This document shows, in pieces, positions 8,257 to 17,381 of a stretch of DNA of 45,262 bases. The notes below the pieces were generated by a model. The model made no database searches and was not told the DNA's origin. It saw nothing but the letters and a program-made list of their open reading frames with translations. The position numbers and the translations under genes were made by a program. Numbering within the stretch: position 1 is the stretch's first letter; each line of letters opens with the position of its first letter. The stretch is from Candidatus Poribacteria bacterium (lineage in GTDB: Bacteria > Poribacteria > WGA-4E > PCPOR2b): positions 1 to 45,262 of the forward strand of contig JAJEAL010000067.1 in the NCBI GenBank assembly GCA_022822785.1. Reading direction: 5' to 3'.

Positions 8257-8865
8257 ATGCGTAATCTACGGATAGGCAGCATCCTTCTGTTGATGTTGCT
8301 GATTCTCAATCAAGAACTTATCGCGAAGGAAGGCGACGAGTTAATCGGCAAACCGGCTCCAGAATGGGGGACGCTGGAGTGGTTGAATTCACAACCGCTC
8401 AAGCTAAACGCGTTAGCAGACAAGGTCGCTCTCATCCGGTGGTGGACGGAGACATGTCCATTTTGTGCTGCTAGCGCACCCGCGCTGAACGAATTTCACG
8501 ACACCTTCAAGAATAAGGGTTTGGTCGTGATTGGGATGTACCATCCGAAACCGCCCGGCCCGCGTCGTCAAAAAGCGCTTGAGATGGCGGTGAAGCGGCT
8601 CGGCTTTGAATTCCCGATTGCCTTAGATATGGATTGGAGAATCTTGAGACGTTATTGGTTGACTAAGGGCAAACACCGATGGACCTCGGTCAGCTTTCTC
8701 ATCGATAAGCGAAGAAAGATTCGTTATATCCACCCCGGCGGCGAGTATTACAAAGGGGAGGACGAAACACGGACGGAGGCCCAACGAGATTATCACGAAT
8801 TGAAAGCGATGATTGAGAAACTGATTGCGGAACCGTCTCAATCCAAAGTCAAGTCATCGGATTAG
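8257..8865 (+). CDS. TlpA-like thioredoxin-fold protein, exported
   Basis: 202 residues. Residues 1-23 form a signal peptide (positive MRNLR, then a Leu/Ile-rich core ending near IAKEG). The redoxin domain follows with GKPAPEWGTLEWLN and the active-site WWTETCPFCAASAPALNEF, a CxxC motif of the CPFC type. The expected cis-Pro is not obvious: the segment near residue 145 reads WTSVSFLID, with Thr-Ser where family members have a Pro. The predicted role is thiol-disulfide exchange in the periplasm. GGAG precedes the start, 9 bases after the SMP-30 gene. Confidence 0.85.
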   Translation: MRNLRIGSILLLMLLILNQELIAKEGDELIGKPAPEWGTLEWLNSQPLKLNALADKVALIRWWTETCPFCAASAPALNEFHDTFKNKGLVVIGMYHPKPPGPRRQKALEMAVKRLGFEFPIALDMDWRILRRYWLTKGKHRWTSVSFLIDKRRKIRYIHPGGEYYKGEDETRTEAQRDYHELKAMIEKLIAEPSQSKVKSSD

Positions 8866-8902
8866 TGCACTATCAGATGGAGACTGACCTTCCGTGGACG
8901 GT

Positions 8903-10603
8903 TTACTCCTCCAACGACATCCGGAATATGCCCTCTCCATTTGTGCCAATATAGAACGTCGTGCCATCGTATGCCAGCGACATGATATTGTGCTCTAGCG
9001 GAGCGATTAACTCCCACGAATCCGATCCTTGCGTCAAGCGGAAGATCCCATGAGGGTTTGTCCCATAGAGCGTCATGCCATCGACTAGCTGCATCTCAAT
9101 GCCACTATTGCACAATCCGGTGTCGATTGACGTCCATGTCTCTCCACCATCTATTGAGCGCAAAATCCTATCGTAAGAATCTGCATAAACCGTCCCGCCA
9201 ACGCAAATCAAATCATAGGTAGCCTGTACGAATTGATGCTCCCACTTCGGTAGACCCCGGCTCACATCCGTCCACGTATCCCCTTCGTCAGCCGAACGGA
9301 AGATTTTTCCACGCACCGGGTTGACGTAGACGGTTCTGCCTGACACAGCTAATGGGTGCCAGCCAACGAAAACAAAATCGTGAGATCTGAGCTGTGTCCA
9401 CAGGTTGTCCCCTACTTTCCAGCGGTAAAGTCGTGCTCCATCGCCCATCTGTCCAACAACATAGAAGGTATCCCCGCTAACTATCAATTGATTAACACCG
9501 TAGATTCTGTCATTGGAAGACTGCATATTCGTCTGAATTGGTATCCACGAATTTCCGTCGTCTGCCAAGCAATAAACTCCGGCAGTTGATGGGTTCCATC
9601 TGACGTTAGTTTCGATCGTCGCTGTGTAGAGTTTTCCGTCCGAAACCGTCAGCGTCGCTCCATCGTCGGCAACCAACCCCTCATTCACTGGCACCCACGA
9701 ATTTCCCCCGTCTGCTGATCTAACGATACCATCATCCGTTACGGTATAGAGCGCGTTTCCAAAAAACACAAGGTTTTCAACATAGGCATTGATGATGCCG
9801 GTGTTAGTTTTTGTCCACGATTTCCCACTGTCCGTTGAGCGGAAAACTCCATTTTCGGTACCAACGTAAAGGGTTGTCTCAGATAACACTGTCACGGAAA
9901 GGATGTCTTGATTAGTCAGGTTAGTGTTGTACATCGTCCATGAGCTACCGGCATCGGTTGAGTGAAACACCCGACCATTGGGAGAGTACGAACTGATATA
10001 GAAGATTGTGTTTCCCAACCCCGCCAATTGACCATCAAGATCATGCATCATTCCGTGCTTGATTGATTTCCAGAAATTGCCCATATCCGTTGAACGGAAA
10101 AGCCCCCCATCAGCCGTTGCTGCGTAGAGCAGTTTGCCGGAGACAACAAACCCCGTAGTATCTGATTCGATGACATCTGTTTTCCACGGATCTTTGATAA
10201 TGAGTTTTGTCCATGACTTCTCGCCGGCTTTGAGACGGAAAACGTGACGCCGCATTTGTGCAAAAAGCGTCGTTTCACTCGCAAACAAGCGGGGGCCGTC
10301 TCGATCGGTCAAACCGTTATCAATTTGTTCCCACGACTCACCGTTATCATTTGAAAAGAAAACACTCTCTTGTTCACGCCATCCAATGTAAATCGTGTCA
10401 CCAATGATTGCGACTCCCGAAATGCCCCAATCGCGCTGATAGTGAGTCAACTGCTGCCATGAGTCACCGTTATTGGTCGAATAGAAAAGATCACCATTTG
10501 TCCCGGCGTAGAGGGCGTTTCCTTTTTGTGTGAACGCGGAGACACCGGGAAGTATGTAAAACGTGCTGTCCTGATATCTGCGCAAGCCTTTGCTAGCCGC
10601 CAC
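8903..10603 (-). CDS. BNR/Asp-box beta-propeller, C-terminal part of a frameshifted sigma fusion
   Basis: 566 codons after the first ATG, but the same frame is open and meaningful upstream to about 10711, where it begins LAATPEGTLFAGAGEGG and FRSIDGGETW. At least nine Asp-box motifs of the S-x-D/N-x-G-x-x-W type occur (STNNGDSW, SNDNGESW, STDAGSSW, STDSGKSW, SADGGNSW, SADEGDTW, SIDGGETW), spaced about 45-60 residues, giving one or two beta-propellers. There is no signal peptide or initiation site at 10603. The upstream sigma-factor gene enters this frame if one base is restored near 10691-10698, so this is probably not an independent gene but the extracytoplasmic part of one long protein. Confidence 0.8.
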   Translation of the reverse strand: MAASKGLRRYQDSTFYILPGVSAFTQKGNALYAGTNGDLFYSTNNGDSWQQLTHYQRDWGISGVAIIGDTIYIGWREQESVFFSNDNGESWEQIDNGLTDRDGPRLFASETTLFAQMRRHVFRLKAGEKSWTKLIIKDPWKTDVIESDTTGFVVSGKLLYAATADGGLFRSTDMGNFWKSIKHGMMHDLDGQLAGLGNTIFYISSYSPNGRVFHSTDAGSSWTMYNTNLTNQDILSVTVLSETTLYVGTENGVFRSTDSGKSWTKTNTGIINAYVENLVFFGNALYTVTDDGIVRSADGGNSWVPVNEGLVADDGATLTVSDGKLYTATIETNVRWNPSTAGVYCLADDGNSWIPIQTNMQSSNDRIYGVNQLIVSGDTFYVVGQMGDGARLYRWKVGDNLWTQLRSHDFVFVGWHPLAVSGRTVYVNPVRGKIFRSADEGDTWTDVSRGLPKWEHQFVQATYDLICVGGTVYADSYDRILRSIDGGETWTSIDTGLCNSGIEMQLVDGMTLYGTNPHGIFRLTQGSDSWELIAPLEHNIMSLAYDGTTFYIGTNGEGIFRMSLEE

Positions 10604-11655
10604 CCACGTCTCGCCGCCATCAATCGAGCGGAAGATACCGCCTTCCCCTGCTCCAGCAAAGAGTGTTCCTTCTGGTGTCGCTGCAAGGCGCCAACCATTC
10701 CACCATAAGGTCCCTTAGTCTGCGTCCAGCCAATATCATCCGATTCTATATCGTTCTGTGAATCTGCAGCAGTTCCCTGCACCGAATCATTTCCCTGATT
10801 GCTATTGCCCGATTCCCTGCCATTCACCTCTCCCGCCTGATTGACCTGCGAGAGCTTCAATAGCGGCATTTCAATTACCGGCGCATCAACGATTTCAACC
10901 ATCGTCGCTGATTTGGGAGCGTTAAAACTGTAGGGCAACTGAAATGTCGTAGCCTGTTTAATTCCCAAGCCGATAAGTAACGTAACTACAGCCAACGAGG
11001 TCGCAACAATCCACGGCGCGAGCGGTTTGCTTGTTGTTGGTGCAGAATTCAGCGAGCCGTTAGGGATTCGACGCATAATCTCTTGCGTTAAAGTTGGTGG
11101 AAGTTGGAAGCCTCCCAAGGTTTCTTCAATCATCGTCAATTCCTCCTTTAAGTGCATTCGGGCGCGATAGAGTCGGTCTCTGATGGCGCCGCATGATGTA
11201 CCGATGAACCGTCCAATCTCCTCGCTGGTCATCCCCGCCATGTAGTAAAGCGTCAAGACGGTTCGCTCACTTTCGGGGAGACTTTCGAGTGCATTGTGCA
11301 CCTCCTCACGGAGGCGTGCATCGGTATATTTCGTCCATGACTGTGTGTTCATCTCCCCTTCAACGCTATCCAATGATTCAGTTTGGAAGCGATTTTGCCG
11401 GAGCCAGGAGATACAGCACCGTGCGGCAATCACGTAGAGCCAACCGGGGAAGCGGGATGGATCTTTGAGCGTCGATAGTTTCTGGTACGCTTTGAGAAAG
11501 GTATCCTGCGTAATCTCTTCGGCGATGTGGAAATCGCCGAGTTTGCGGTACGCTAAGGCCTGGACAGATCCCTTGTACTTGTCCACCAGAAACCCGAATG
11601 CGGATTCGTCACCCGCCAGTGTGCGTTGAATCAACTCGGTATCATGAAATGCCAT
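10447..11655 (-). CDS. ECF sigma factor with membrane span, frameshifted before its BNR propeller
   Basis: Residues 1-170 are an ECF sigma-70 factor: region 2 (FLVDKYKGSVQALAYRKLG, EEITQDTFLKAYQKL, RFPGWLYVIAAR) and region 4 (ALESLPESERTVLTLYYMAG, TSEEIGRFIGTSCGAIRDRL). A short cytoplasmic linker leads to one membrane helix at about 216-235 (WIVATSLAVVTLLIGLGI) and an Asn/Gln-rich stretch. The sequence then reaches WTQTKGPYGGMV (to about base 10696), after which the frame runs on as an out-of-frame tail of some 80 residues while the BNR frame takes over. One extra T in ATGGTTGG would join them as GGMV-WRLAATPEG. GGGAG supports the ATG at 11655. The intact protein would be about 900 residues: sigma factor inside, propeller outside. 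Confidence 0.88.
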   Translation of the reverse strand: MAFHDTELIQRTLAGDESAFGFLVDKYKGSVQALAYRKLGDFHIAEEITQDTFLKAYQKLSTLKDPSRFPGWLYVIAARCCISWLRQNRFQTESLDSVEGEMNTQSWTKYTDARLREEVHNALESLPESERTVLTLYYMAGMTSEEIGRFIGTSCGAIRDRLYRARMHLKEELTMIEETLGGFQLPPTLTQEIMRRIPNGSLNSAPTTSKPLAPWIVATSLAVVTLLIGLGIKQATTFQLPYSFNAPKSATMVEIVDAPVIEMPLLKLSQVNQAGEVNGRESGNSNQGNDSVQGTAADSQNDIESDDIGWTQTKGPYGGMVGALQRHQKEHSLLEQGKAVSSARLMAARRGWRLAKACADIRTARFTYFPVSPRSHKKETPSTPGQMVIFSIRPITVTHGSS

Positions 11656-11817
11656 TCTCCATCTCCCGGTGCAATCATTGAGGGTTAAAATCTTGCTGCG
11701 CTAAAGTCTTGAACCATGTCTTTCTATTTATAATGACGCACATTTGCAACAGATCATCAGATGAAAGGGACATTTTTTGATCTTGATCTCCATTGAACGT
11801 AGTGCTAAACTGAAAAC

Positions 11818-12009
11818 TATAGTGGATTCTAAAAGTAAATAGACACTTTCGCTCCTCATGTTGGTAGGCGCTGTTTCCAACTGCGCCGATGCGGTGCGGT
11901 TAGAAACCGCACCTACCGGGGGGATAGCCCGGATTTTCCCATCCCTGGTAGGCGAGGTTGCCTAACCTCGCCTGTACAGAGTGTCCAATTAATTCTAAAC
12001 TTTACTATA
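11818..12009. mobile_element. MITE-like element with ~30-bp imperfect terminal inverted repeats
   Basis: The 30-base ends 11818-11847 and 11980-12009 are inverted copies with about 22 of 30 positions matching, both starting TATAGT and ending GACACT/AGTGTC. The outer TA bases would fit a Tc1/mariner-IS630-type insertion. There is no coding capacity. The interior holds three palindromes: TAGGCGCTG...CTGCGCC, GGTGCGGTT-agAAACCGCACC near 11893-11913 and GGCGAGGTT-gcct-AACCTCGCC near 11951-11972. It ends 24 bases before the start codon of the aminotransferase gene. The remainder of the 11656-12032 gap shows nothing else clear. Confidence 0.55.
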
Positions 12010-12032
12010 AAAGATGCAGTGAGGAGGAACCT

Positions 12033-13277
12033 ATGAGCAAATTAGCAATTCAGGGCGGTGACAAAGCTATCACCTTAGACCAAAGTGAGGCTTCGGAGTG
12101 GCCCATTATTGATGACGAGGTCACTGAAGCCGTTGTGGACCAATTGCAAAGCGGGGAGATCTCGTTTTCGGATACGATTTACAAGTTCGAGGAGGAATTT
12201 GCTGCTTATCACGGCGTCAAGTATGCGTTAGCGCACAATAATGGAACCGCTTCAATTCATGGGGCACTGTTCGGGATTGGGGTGGGGCCCGGCGATGAGG
12301 TCATTACGCCTGCTGCAACGTTTTGGGGGACGTATATGCCCGTCCTTTCCTGTCAGGCGATTCCGGTCTTTTGCGATATTGATCCGTTCACGGGGTGCAC
12401 TGACCCAACTGATATCGAGCGGCGAATCTCTCCCCACACAAAAGCGATCATTGTCGTCCACCTCGGTGGAATGCCAGCGGAGATGGACGCCATTATGGAC
12501 ATCGCAAAGCGTCACAATATCTTCGTGGTTGAAGACTGCTCACACGCCCACGGCGCAACCTACAAAGGTAAAAAGGTCGGGACAATCGGAGATGTAGGAT
12601 GTTTCAGTATGCAGGGAGGAAAACTTTTGCCGAGTGGCGAAGGTGGCGTGATGATCACGGATAATCTGGAGTATTACGAGCGGGCGATCTGTCTGGGGCA
12701 CTACGAACGCATCCGCGATCTCCCCGAAGAGAAGTACCGCAAATATGCGAAGACCTGCCTTGGATACAAATACCGTATCGCCCCAATCTCCGCCGCTATC
12801 GCTCGTGTCCAACTCCGACATCTCGATGAGCGTAACAAATGCCGTGACGACAACGTGATGTATCTGATGGACGGTATCGCAGAGTGTCCCGGAATCTATC
12901 CAATAAAGCCTTCAGCCAATAACTTCCGCGGTTATTACAGCCGGCCCTATATCCGCTATGCCTCTGAAGAGCTCAGCGGACTGTCGAAAGAGAAATTCAT
13001 CGAAGCGTTACAGGCAGAAGGCGCGAACGTGGGTAGTGGCGCACCGGGAGGCAGCGATCACCTATCAGCGGTGTTCCAAGAGCGGAATCACCCGGCTTTC
13101 ACTCGCTCTGAGAATAATCGGGAAGTGACATATCAGGAAGGAGACCTACCCGTTTCCGAGAACCCACGCCAAGATCTATTTACTATTCCGGTCTTCTCCA
13201 GACCCAACAAGGCGCTATTGGACCAGTACATCGAAGCCTTCCGGAAAGTTGCAACCCGCGTTGCGGAACTAGTCTGA
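12033..13277 (+). CDS. DegT/DnrJ/EryC1/StrS family aminotransferase
   Basis: 414 residues from the ATG at 12033, chosen for GAGGAGG six bases before it; the longer open frame from 11958 runs through the MITE-like element. Seen: HNNGTASIHGALFG, VVEDCSHAHGATYKGKKVGT with the PLP-contacting Asp, and SMQGGKLLPSGEGGV with the Schiff-base Lys. It is a PLP enzyme of keto-sugar transamination by family. A paralogue of the gene at 4457 but with a longer C-terminal part. It stands alone on the plus strand, converging on the MsrP-like gene. Confidence 0.9.
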   Translation: MSKLAIQGGDKAITLDQSEASEWPIIDDEVTEAVVDQLQSGEISFSDTIYKFEEEFAAYHGVKYALAHNNGTASIHGALFGIGVGPGDEVITPAATFWGTYMPVLSCQAIPVFCDIDPFTGCTDPTDIERRISPHTKAIIVVHLGGMPAEMDAIMDIAKRHNIFVVEDCSHAHGATYKGKKVGTIGDVGCFSMQGGKLLPSGEGGVMITDNLEYYERAICLGHYERIRDLPEEKYRKYAKTCLGYKYRIAPISAAIARVQLRHLDERNKCRDDNVMYLMDGIAECPGIYPIKPSANNFRGYYSRPYIRYASEELSGLSKEKFIEALQAEGANVGSGAPGGSDHLSAVFQERNHPAFTRSENNREVTYQEGDLPVSENPRQDLFTIPVFSRPNKALLDQYIEAFRKVATRVAELV

Positions 13278-13336
13278 ATTGCTTACGCTTCACATTTCGG
13301 GATTTATCGATTCCCCAATTTGTAACTAGCAATACA

Positions 13337-14314
13337 TCACCGATCATAAAGGTGGGCGACATATTCGGCGTAACCGTTATAGAGCAGCGTATCGCGCCTA
13401 TCCCACATAAAGCTGGGACCGTGACCAATCATCCGCTCCGTGGCTTGTGACCACCGGGGGTGCGGCACATCCGGTTCGACATTCGCCTCAAAACCGTATT
13501 CGCTCGGTTGAAGCGTGTTCCAGAATGTTTTCGGCTGATGGTTGAGGAACTCAATTTTTACAATCGATTTGGCACCCTTGAAACCGTACTTCCACGGCAC
13601 CACTTCGCGGATGGGGGCACCGTGCTGCTTTGGCAGTTCGTGACCGTAGATACCGATTGCAAAAAACGCCAGTTCGTTTGCCATTTCGTCGGTGCGGAGC
13701 CCTTCGGTATAGGGCCAGGGAAGTCGAGATAAGCTAAGCCCCGGTCCTTTGGTAATATTCCGATTGTAATAGGAGATGAAGCGAACATACCTCGCCTCCG
13801 ACGTCGGCTCAACATCATCAATGATTCGCTTCATCGGGAAGCCGAGCCACGGAACAACCATCGCCCACGCCTCAACGCAACGGAAACGATAGACCCGTTC
13901 TTCAAGGGGAAATTTCTTTTTGAAGTCGTCCAAGTCATAGGTGCGGGGGTTTCGGACTAAGCCGAGGACCTCTACCTTCCAATTTTCGGTCGGCAAAGCT
14001 TGTGCTGCTTCCCAGATCGATTTTGAGCCGCCAAATTCATAGAAATTGTTATATTTGGCAGCAAGGACTTCGTCGGTGATGGGACGGTCAACCTTTGCAA
14101 AAGCTGGATTCCGATCGACCGATTCAAACTGCATTAGGTTCGGGTCTATTTGGGATTCCGATTCGCTCGTGCAGCCGAGCATGGATCCACCAGCGATGCC
14201 CAAACCGGCACCGGCGAGCGACTTCAAGAACCGTCGCCGATTTATAAACGCTGTTTCCGGCGTGACCTCACGCTCTGGAATTTCCCAAGTTTTTGGAATA
14301 TGGATGTTTGCCAT
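13337..14314 (-). CDS. msrP: MsrP/YedY-like molybdopterin-dependent oxidoreductase
   Basis: 325 residues from the ATG at 14314 (GAGAGAG upstream); an ATG at 14335 is in frame but weaker. A twin-arginine signal (NRRRFLKSLAGAGLG) at about residues 26-40 exports the folded protein; it is preceded by an unusually long N-region and followed by MLGC, a possible lipobox. The oxidoreductase molybdopterin domain contains YRFRCVEAWAMVVPWLGFPM with the Mo-ligating Cys, and GPGLSLSRLPWPYTEGLRTDEM, as in YedY. The family repairs methionine sulfoxide in periplasmic proteins. The usual haem-membrane partner MsrQ is not next to it; it may be elsewhere or replaced. Confidence 0.9.
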   Translation of the reverse strand: MANIHIPKTWEIPEREVTPETAFINRRRFLKSLAGAGLGIAGGSMLGCTSESESQIDPNLMQFESVDRNPAFAKVDRPITDEVLAAKYNNFYEFGGSKSIWEAAQALPTENWKVEVLGLVRNPRTYDLDDFKKKFPLEERVYRFRCVEAWAMVVPWLGFPMKRIIDDVEPTSEARYVRFISYYNRNITKGPGLSLSRLPWPYTEGLRTDEMANELAFFAIGIYGHELPKQHGAPIREVVPWKYGFKGAKSIVKIEFLNHQPKTFWNTLQPSEYGFEANVEPDVPHPRWSQATERMIGHGPSFMWDRRDTLLYNGYAEYVAHLYDR

Positions 14315-14399
14315 GGGATTACTCTCTCTTTCCACTTACGACTGCTACCATTCATTGAACAAGTCGTGATAGTATGATTATCGTCCGTCCTACACTCCA

Positions 14400-15239
14400 T
14401 TACACACGTTCCCACCGACTTGGGTTCATTCCCGGCGCTTCTTTTTTCATATTTGGCGGTTTATTGCCGCCGTGATAATCCCAGTAGCGGGTGTTGCGGT
14501 CAACCAATAACGGTCTGACCTCCTCCGGCAGCTTCGCTAAATCCGCCTCATCCCAAGCTGCCACTTCGCCTTGGGGGCCCGCCCAGCCCGGCCGATAAGC
14601 GATGGCAAGCATCTCACGAGGATAGTCGCCAACGTTAGGATAGTTCCCGTGAAAAACTTTGTGGTTAATCAACACCGCTGAACCCGCCTTCGCGGGGACC
14701 ATCACCTCTTCGGGATGCGATTCAAAGCGTTTGTAGGGGTTCGCATCAACGTGCATCGAGAGATGCGAACGCGGGATGACCCGGAACGGCGACACCTCCG
14801 GGGTGAGGTCATCAAGGTAATACAACACGCGGACCATAAAGGGGACGCTGCCTTCGTAACCGAAGATTTGAGAACCGTAGGGTTGTCCGTCCGTATGCAG
14901 ACTGATGCCCGGATGTCCCGGTTCGGAACGGGCATAGCCGTAGCTCATCATGATAATTTCGTCGCCAAAAAGTTCTCGCAAAAAGGACAGCATCGGCGGA
15001 TGGGCAAGCAGGTCTGTGATAGCCCCGCCTCTAAATTGTAGGTTCGGACACCCCCGCTGATGTATACTATAATCTACCGGTGTCGTTTCCAACTTCACAG
15101 TCTCCGACTTGAGTCGAGCGACGTGGTCAGGAGACAGCAGGTCAGGTATTAGAAGATAGCCTTCAACTTCGATCTGGCGAATCCGCTCGCCAAGCGTCAA
15201 GGCTGACCAGTCACGATCATCAATCCGTGGTGTATTCAT
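14400..15239 (-). CDS. Phytanoyl-CoA dioxygenase (PhyH) family protein
   Basis: 279 residues. The Fe(II) facial triad is visible: HTDGQ (His-x-Asp, about residues 115-119) and KVFHGNYPN (distal His near residue 195), with an Arg in AIAYRPGW placed to bind 2-oxoglutarate. The family hydroxylates diverse substrates, not only phytanoyl-CoA, so the substrate is unknown. GAGGGAATGC precedes the ATG. Downstream lies the MsrP-like gene, 86 bases away, in the same direction. Confidence 0.88.
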   Translation of the reverse strand: MNTPRIDDRDWSALTLGERIRQIEVEGYLLIPDLLSPDHVARLKSETVKLETTPVDYSIHQRGCPNLQFRGGAITDLLAHPPMLSFLRELFGDEIIMMSYGYARSEPGHPGISLHTDGQPYGSQIFGYEGSVPFMVRVLYYLDDLTPEVSPFRVIPRSHLSMHVDANPYKRFESHPEEVMVPAKAGSAVLINHKVFHGNYPNVGDYPREMLAIAYRPGWAGPQGEVAAWDEADLAKLPEEVRPLLVDRNTRYWDYHGGNKPPNMKKEAPGMNPSRWERV

Positions 15240-15394
15240 AGCATTCCCTCCAAATGTCGTCGAGCTCTAGGACAAAAGATGGTGAGCCAGATCTTTTATT
15301 CCGATTAAGAAATTTCATGTGGAACGATTTGGTTCACACCGTTTAGATTATCCTAGTTGGAGGTTGGTGTCAACATGGAAATATCAAATTAGTG

Positions 15395-15423
15395 TTGCAG
15401 CATATCCTCCTGTCTGTTAATAT
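15395..15423 (+). promoter_or_regulatory. Possible sigma-70-type promoter for the CocE-like gene
   Basis: TTGCAG at 15395-15400 and TAATAT at 15418-15423 are separated by 17 bases and lie about 75 bases before the start at 15498, in the divergent gap with the PhyH gene. Confidence 0.4.
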
Positions 15424-15497
15424 GGTAGGTTAAACGCATCCCTTGAAACCACAGTTTACCGCAACCTCTAAACACGCCTTTTATGAGGAGAAAGTTC

Positions 15498-17318
15498 ATG
15501 TCCGAATCATATCAAGGTTCATATCAGCAGTATGACGCGATATGTCGATCCAACGTGATGATTCCGATGCGCGACGGCGTATCTCTAGCGACCGATATCT
15601 ATTTTCCAGCGTTCGGCGGTCAGCCGGTATCAGGGAAATTTCCGGTTATTTTGGAACGCACCCCCTATGACAAGGCGGCATCGGGAAATGTGACCAACGG
15701 GACCTACTACGCCCGGCGAGGCTACGTCTGCGCGGTTCAAGATGTGCGAGGCAGGTTCGCTAGCGAAGGAGAATGGTATCCCTTCGCCAAAGAAGCACCC
15801 GACGGCTACGATACGGTGGAATGGCTCGCCGCGCAAACGTGGAGTGATGGCCAGGTCGGCACGATGGGCGGGTCGTATTGTGGCAGCGACCAGTCCGCGC
15901 TAGCAACACTCAATCCGCCACACCTTTCAACGATGATTGTCGCGGTTGGGGCGTCGAATTATTACCACTGCTCAATGCGACAAAACGGTGCGCTCGAACA
16001 GCGGTTCATGATTTACGCCTTCCGAATGGCAACTACCAGCAAGGAAGCGTTTGCGGATGCTAACATCAAGTCCGCAGTCGATAAAGCGTATGCGAATGTG
16101 GGGGAATGGGTATCTCGTGCGCCGCTCAAGAAGGGCACATCGCCGTTGCGAATGCTGCCCAATTATGAACAGTGGGTAATAGATCTGTTCACACACGGCG
16201 AATATGATGACTACTGGAAACAACGCGGGTATGCCATTTCTCAGTATTACGAGGAGCACGCGGATGTGCCAACACTCTACCTTGGCGGATGGTATGATTC
16301 GTATGCACGAGCGACCTGTGAGAATTATACTGCACTCAGCAAAATGAAGAAGTCGCGGCAGGTGCTGCTGATGGGACCGTGGACGCATGGCGGATGGGGC
16401 GCGTCGAACGCGGGTAATGTTGATTTCGGGAACCACTCCTTTATTAACTATAATGACCTACGGCTAGCATGGTTCGACCACTTCCTCAAGGGGATGCACA
16501 CAGAGGTTTCCGACTGGTCGCCGGTAAAGATTTTTGTGATGGGCACCGGCGAGGGGGATCCCAACTATCAGGGGCGCCTCCATCACAGCGGCTATTGGCG
16601 CGATGAGGGGGATTTTCCGCTGCCTGATACGCAATTTACGCCCTACTATCTTCACGCTGATGGTGAACTGTCTACCGCGTCGCCAACGGCTGATGGGTCG
16701 CCAAGTCGCTTTAGCTTCGATCCACGAGCCCCCGTCCCAACGATTGGCGGTGGAATCTCTGCTGCTAACCCGCTCATGGATGCCGGCGCGTTTGACCAGC
16801 GTGGGAGCGCTCGGTTTTTTGGTTCCACGGATACTCTTCCGCTCAATGCCCGCAGCGATGTGCTGACCTTCCAGACACCCCCGCTAGAGAACGATGTGGA
16901 AGTCACAGGACCCATTACGGTCAAACTTCATGCTGCATCATCTGCGCGCGATACTGACTTCACAGCTAAACTGATTGATGTCTGTCCGTTAAATGATGAT
17001 TTTCCCGATGGACTTGCTTTCAACCTGACCGATTCCATCATCCGCGCGCGATACCGCAACGGTTGGGAGACCCCAGAATTATTGGAGCCGGGGGAGGTGT
17101 ACGAGTTCACCTTTCAACTGTATCCGACCTCCAACGTATTCAAGAAAGGGCACCGGATACGCTTGGATATTTCGAGCAGCAATTGGCCCCGCTTTGATGT
17201 GAATCCGAATACGGGCGGCGATTTGGGGGTCGAACGGCGGTTTGAGATTGCAGAGCAGACGATTTATCACGAGTCTGAACACCCATCGCATGTGGTTTTA
17301 CCAATCATTGAGCGATAA
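15498..17318 (+). CDS. CocE/NonD family hydrolase (S15-type alpha/beta hydrolase)
   Basis: 606 residues from the ATG at 15498 (GAGGAG 7 bases upstream; an ATG at 15483 has none). The N-terminal alpha/beta hydrolase domain shows VMIPMRDGVSLATDIYFP, the typical ERTPYDK and DVRGRFASEGEW stretches, and the nucleophile elbow GGSYCGS. LGGWYDSYARAT holds the likely catalytic Asp and GPWTHGGWG the His. The C-terminal jelly-roll X-Pro domain follows (VEVTGPITVKLHAASSARDTDF). Members cleave acyl or peptide bonds (cocaine esterase, X-Pro peptidase, glutaryl acylase); the substrate here is unknown. No signal peptide. The MBL-fold gene follows in the same direction. Confidence 0.92.
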   Translation: MSESYQGSYQQYDAICRSNVMIPMRDGVSLATDIYFPAFGGQPVSGKFPVILERTPYDKAASGNVTNGTYYARRGYVCAVQDVRGRFASEGEWYPFAKEAPDGYDTVEWLAAQTWSDGQVGTMGGSYCGSDQSALATLNPPHLSTMIVAVGASNYYHCSMRQNGALEQRFMIYAFRMATTSKEAFADANIKSAVDKAYANVGEWVSRAPLKKGTSPLRMLPNYEQWVIDLFTHGEYDDYWKQRGYAISQYYEEHADVPTLYLGGWYDSYARATCENYTALSKMKKSRQVLLMGPWTHGGWGASNAGNVDFGNHSFINYNDLRLAWFDHFLKGMHTEVSDWSPVKIFVMGTGEGDPNYQGRLHHSGYWRDEGDFPLPDTQFTPYYLHADGELSTASPTADGSPSRFSFDPRAPVPTIGGGISAANPLMDAGAFDQRGSARFFGSTDTLPLNARSDVLTFQTPPLENDVEVTGPITVKLHAASSARDTDFTAKLIDVCPLNDDFPDGLAFNLTDSIIRARYRNGWETPELLEPGEVYEFTFQLYPTSNVFKKGHRIRLDISSSNWPRFDVNPNTGGDLGVERRFEIAEQTIYHESEHPSHVVLPIIER

Positions 17319-17381
17319 AGGAAACATCAAGGAGAACAGAAATTTCTGAAACGGTTATATCAGTAATAGGAGGGAGATACC

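Noticed and set aside
10680-10711. Programmed ribosomal frameshift joining sigma factor and BNR propeller
   Set aside because: No slippery sequence or obvious downstream pseudoknot at the overlap; an indel explains it more simply.
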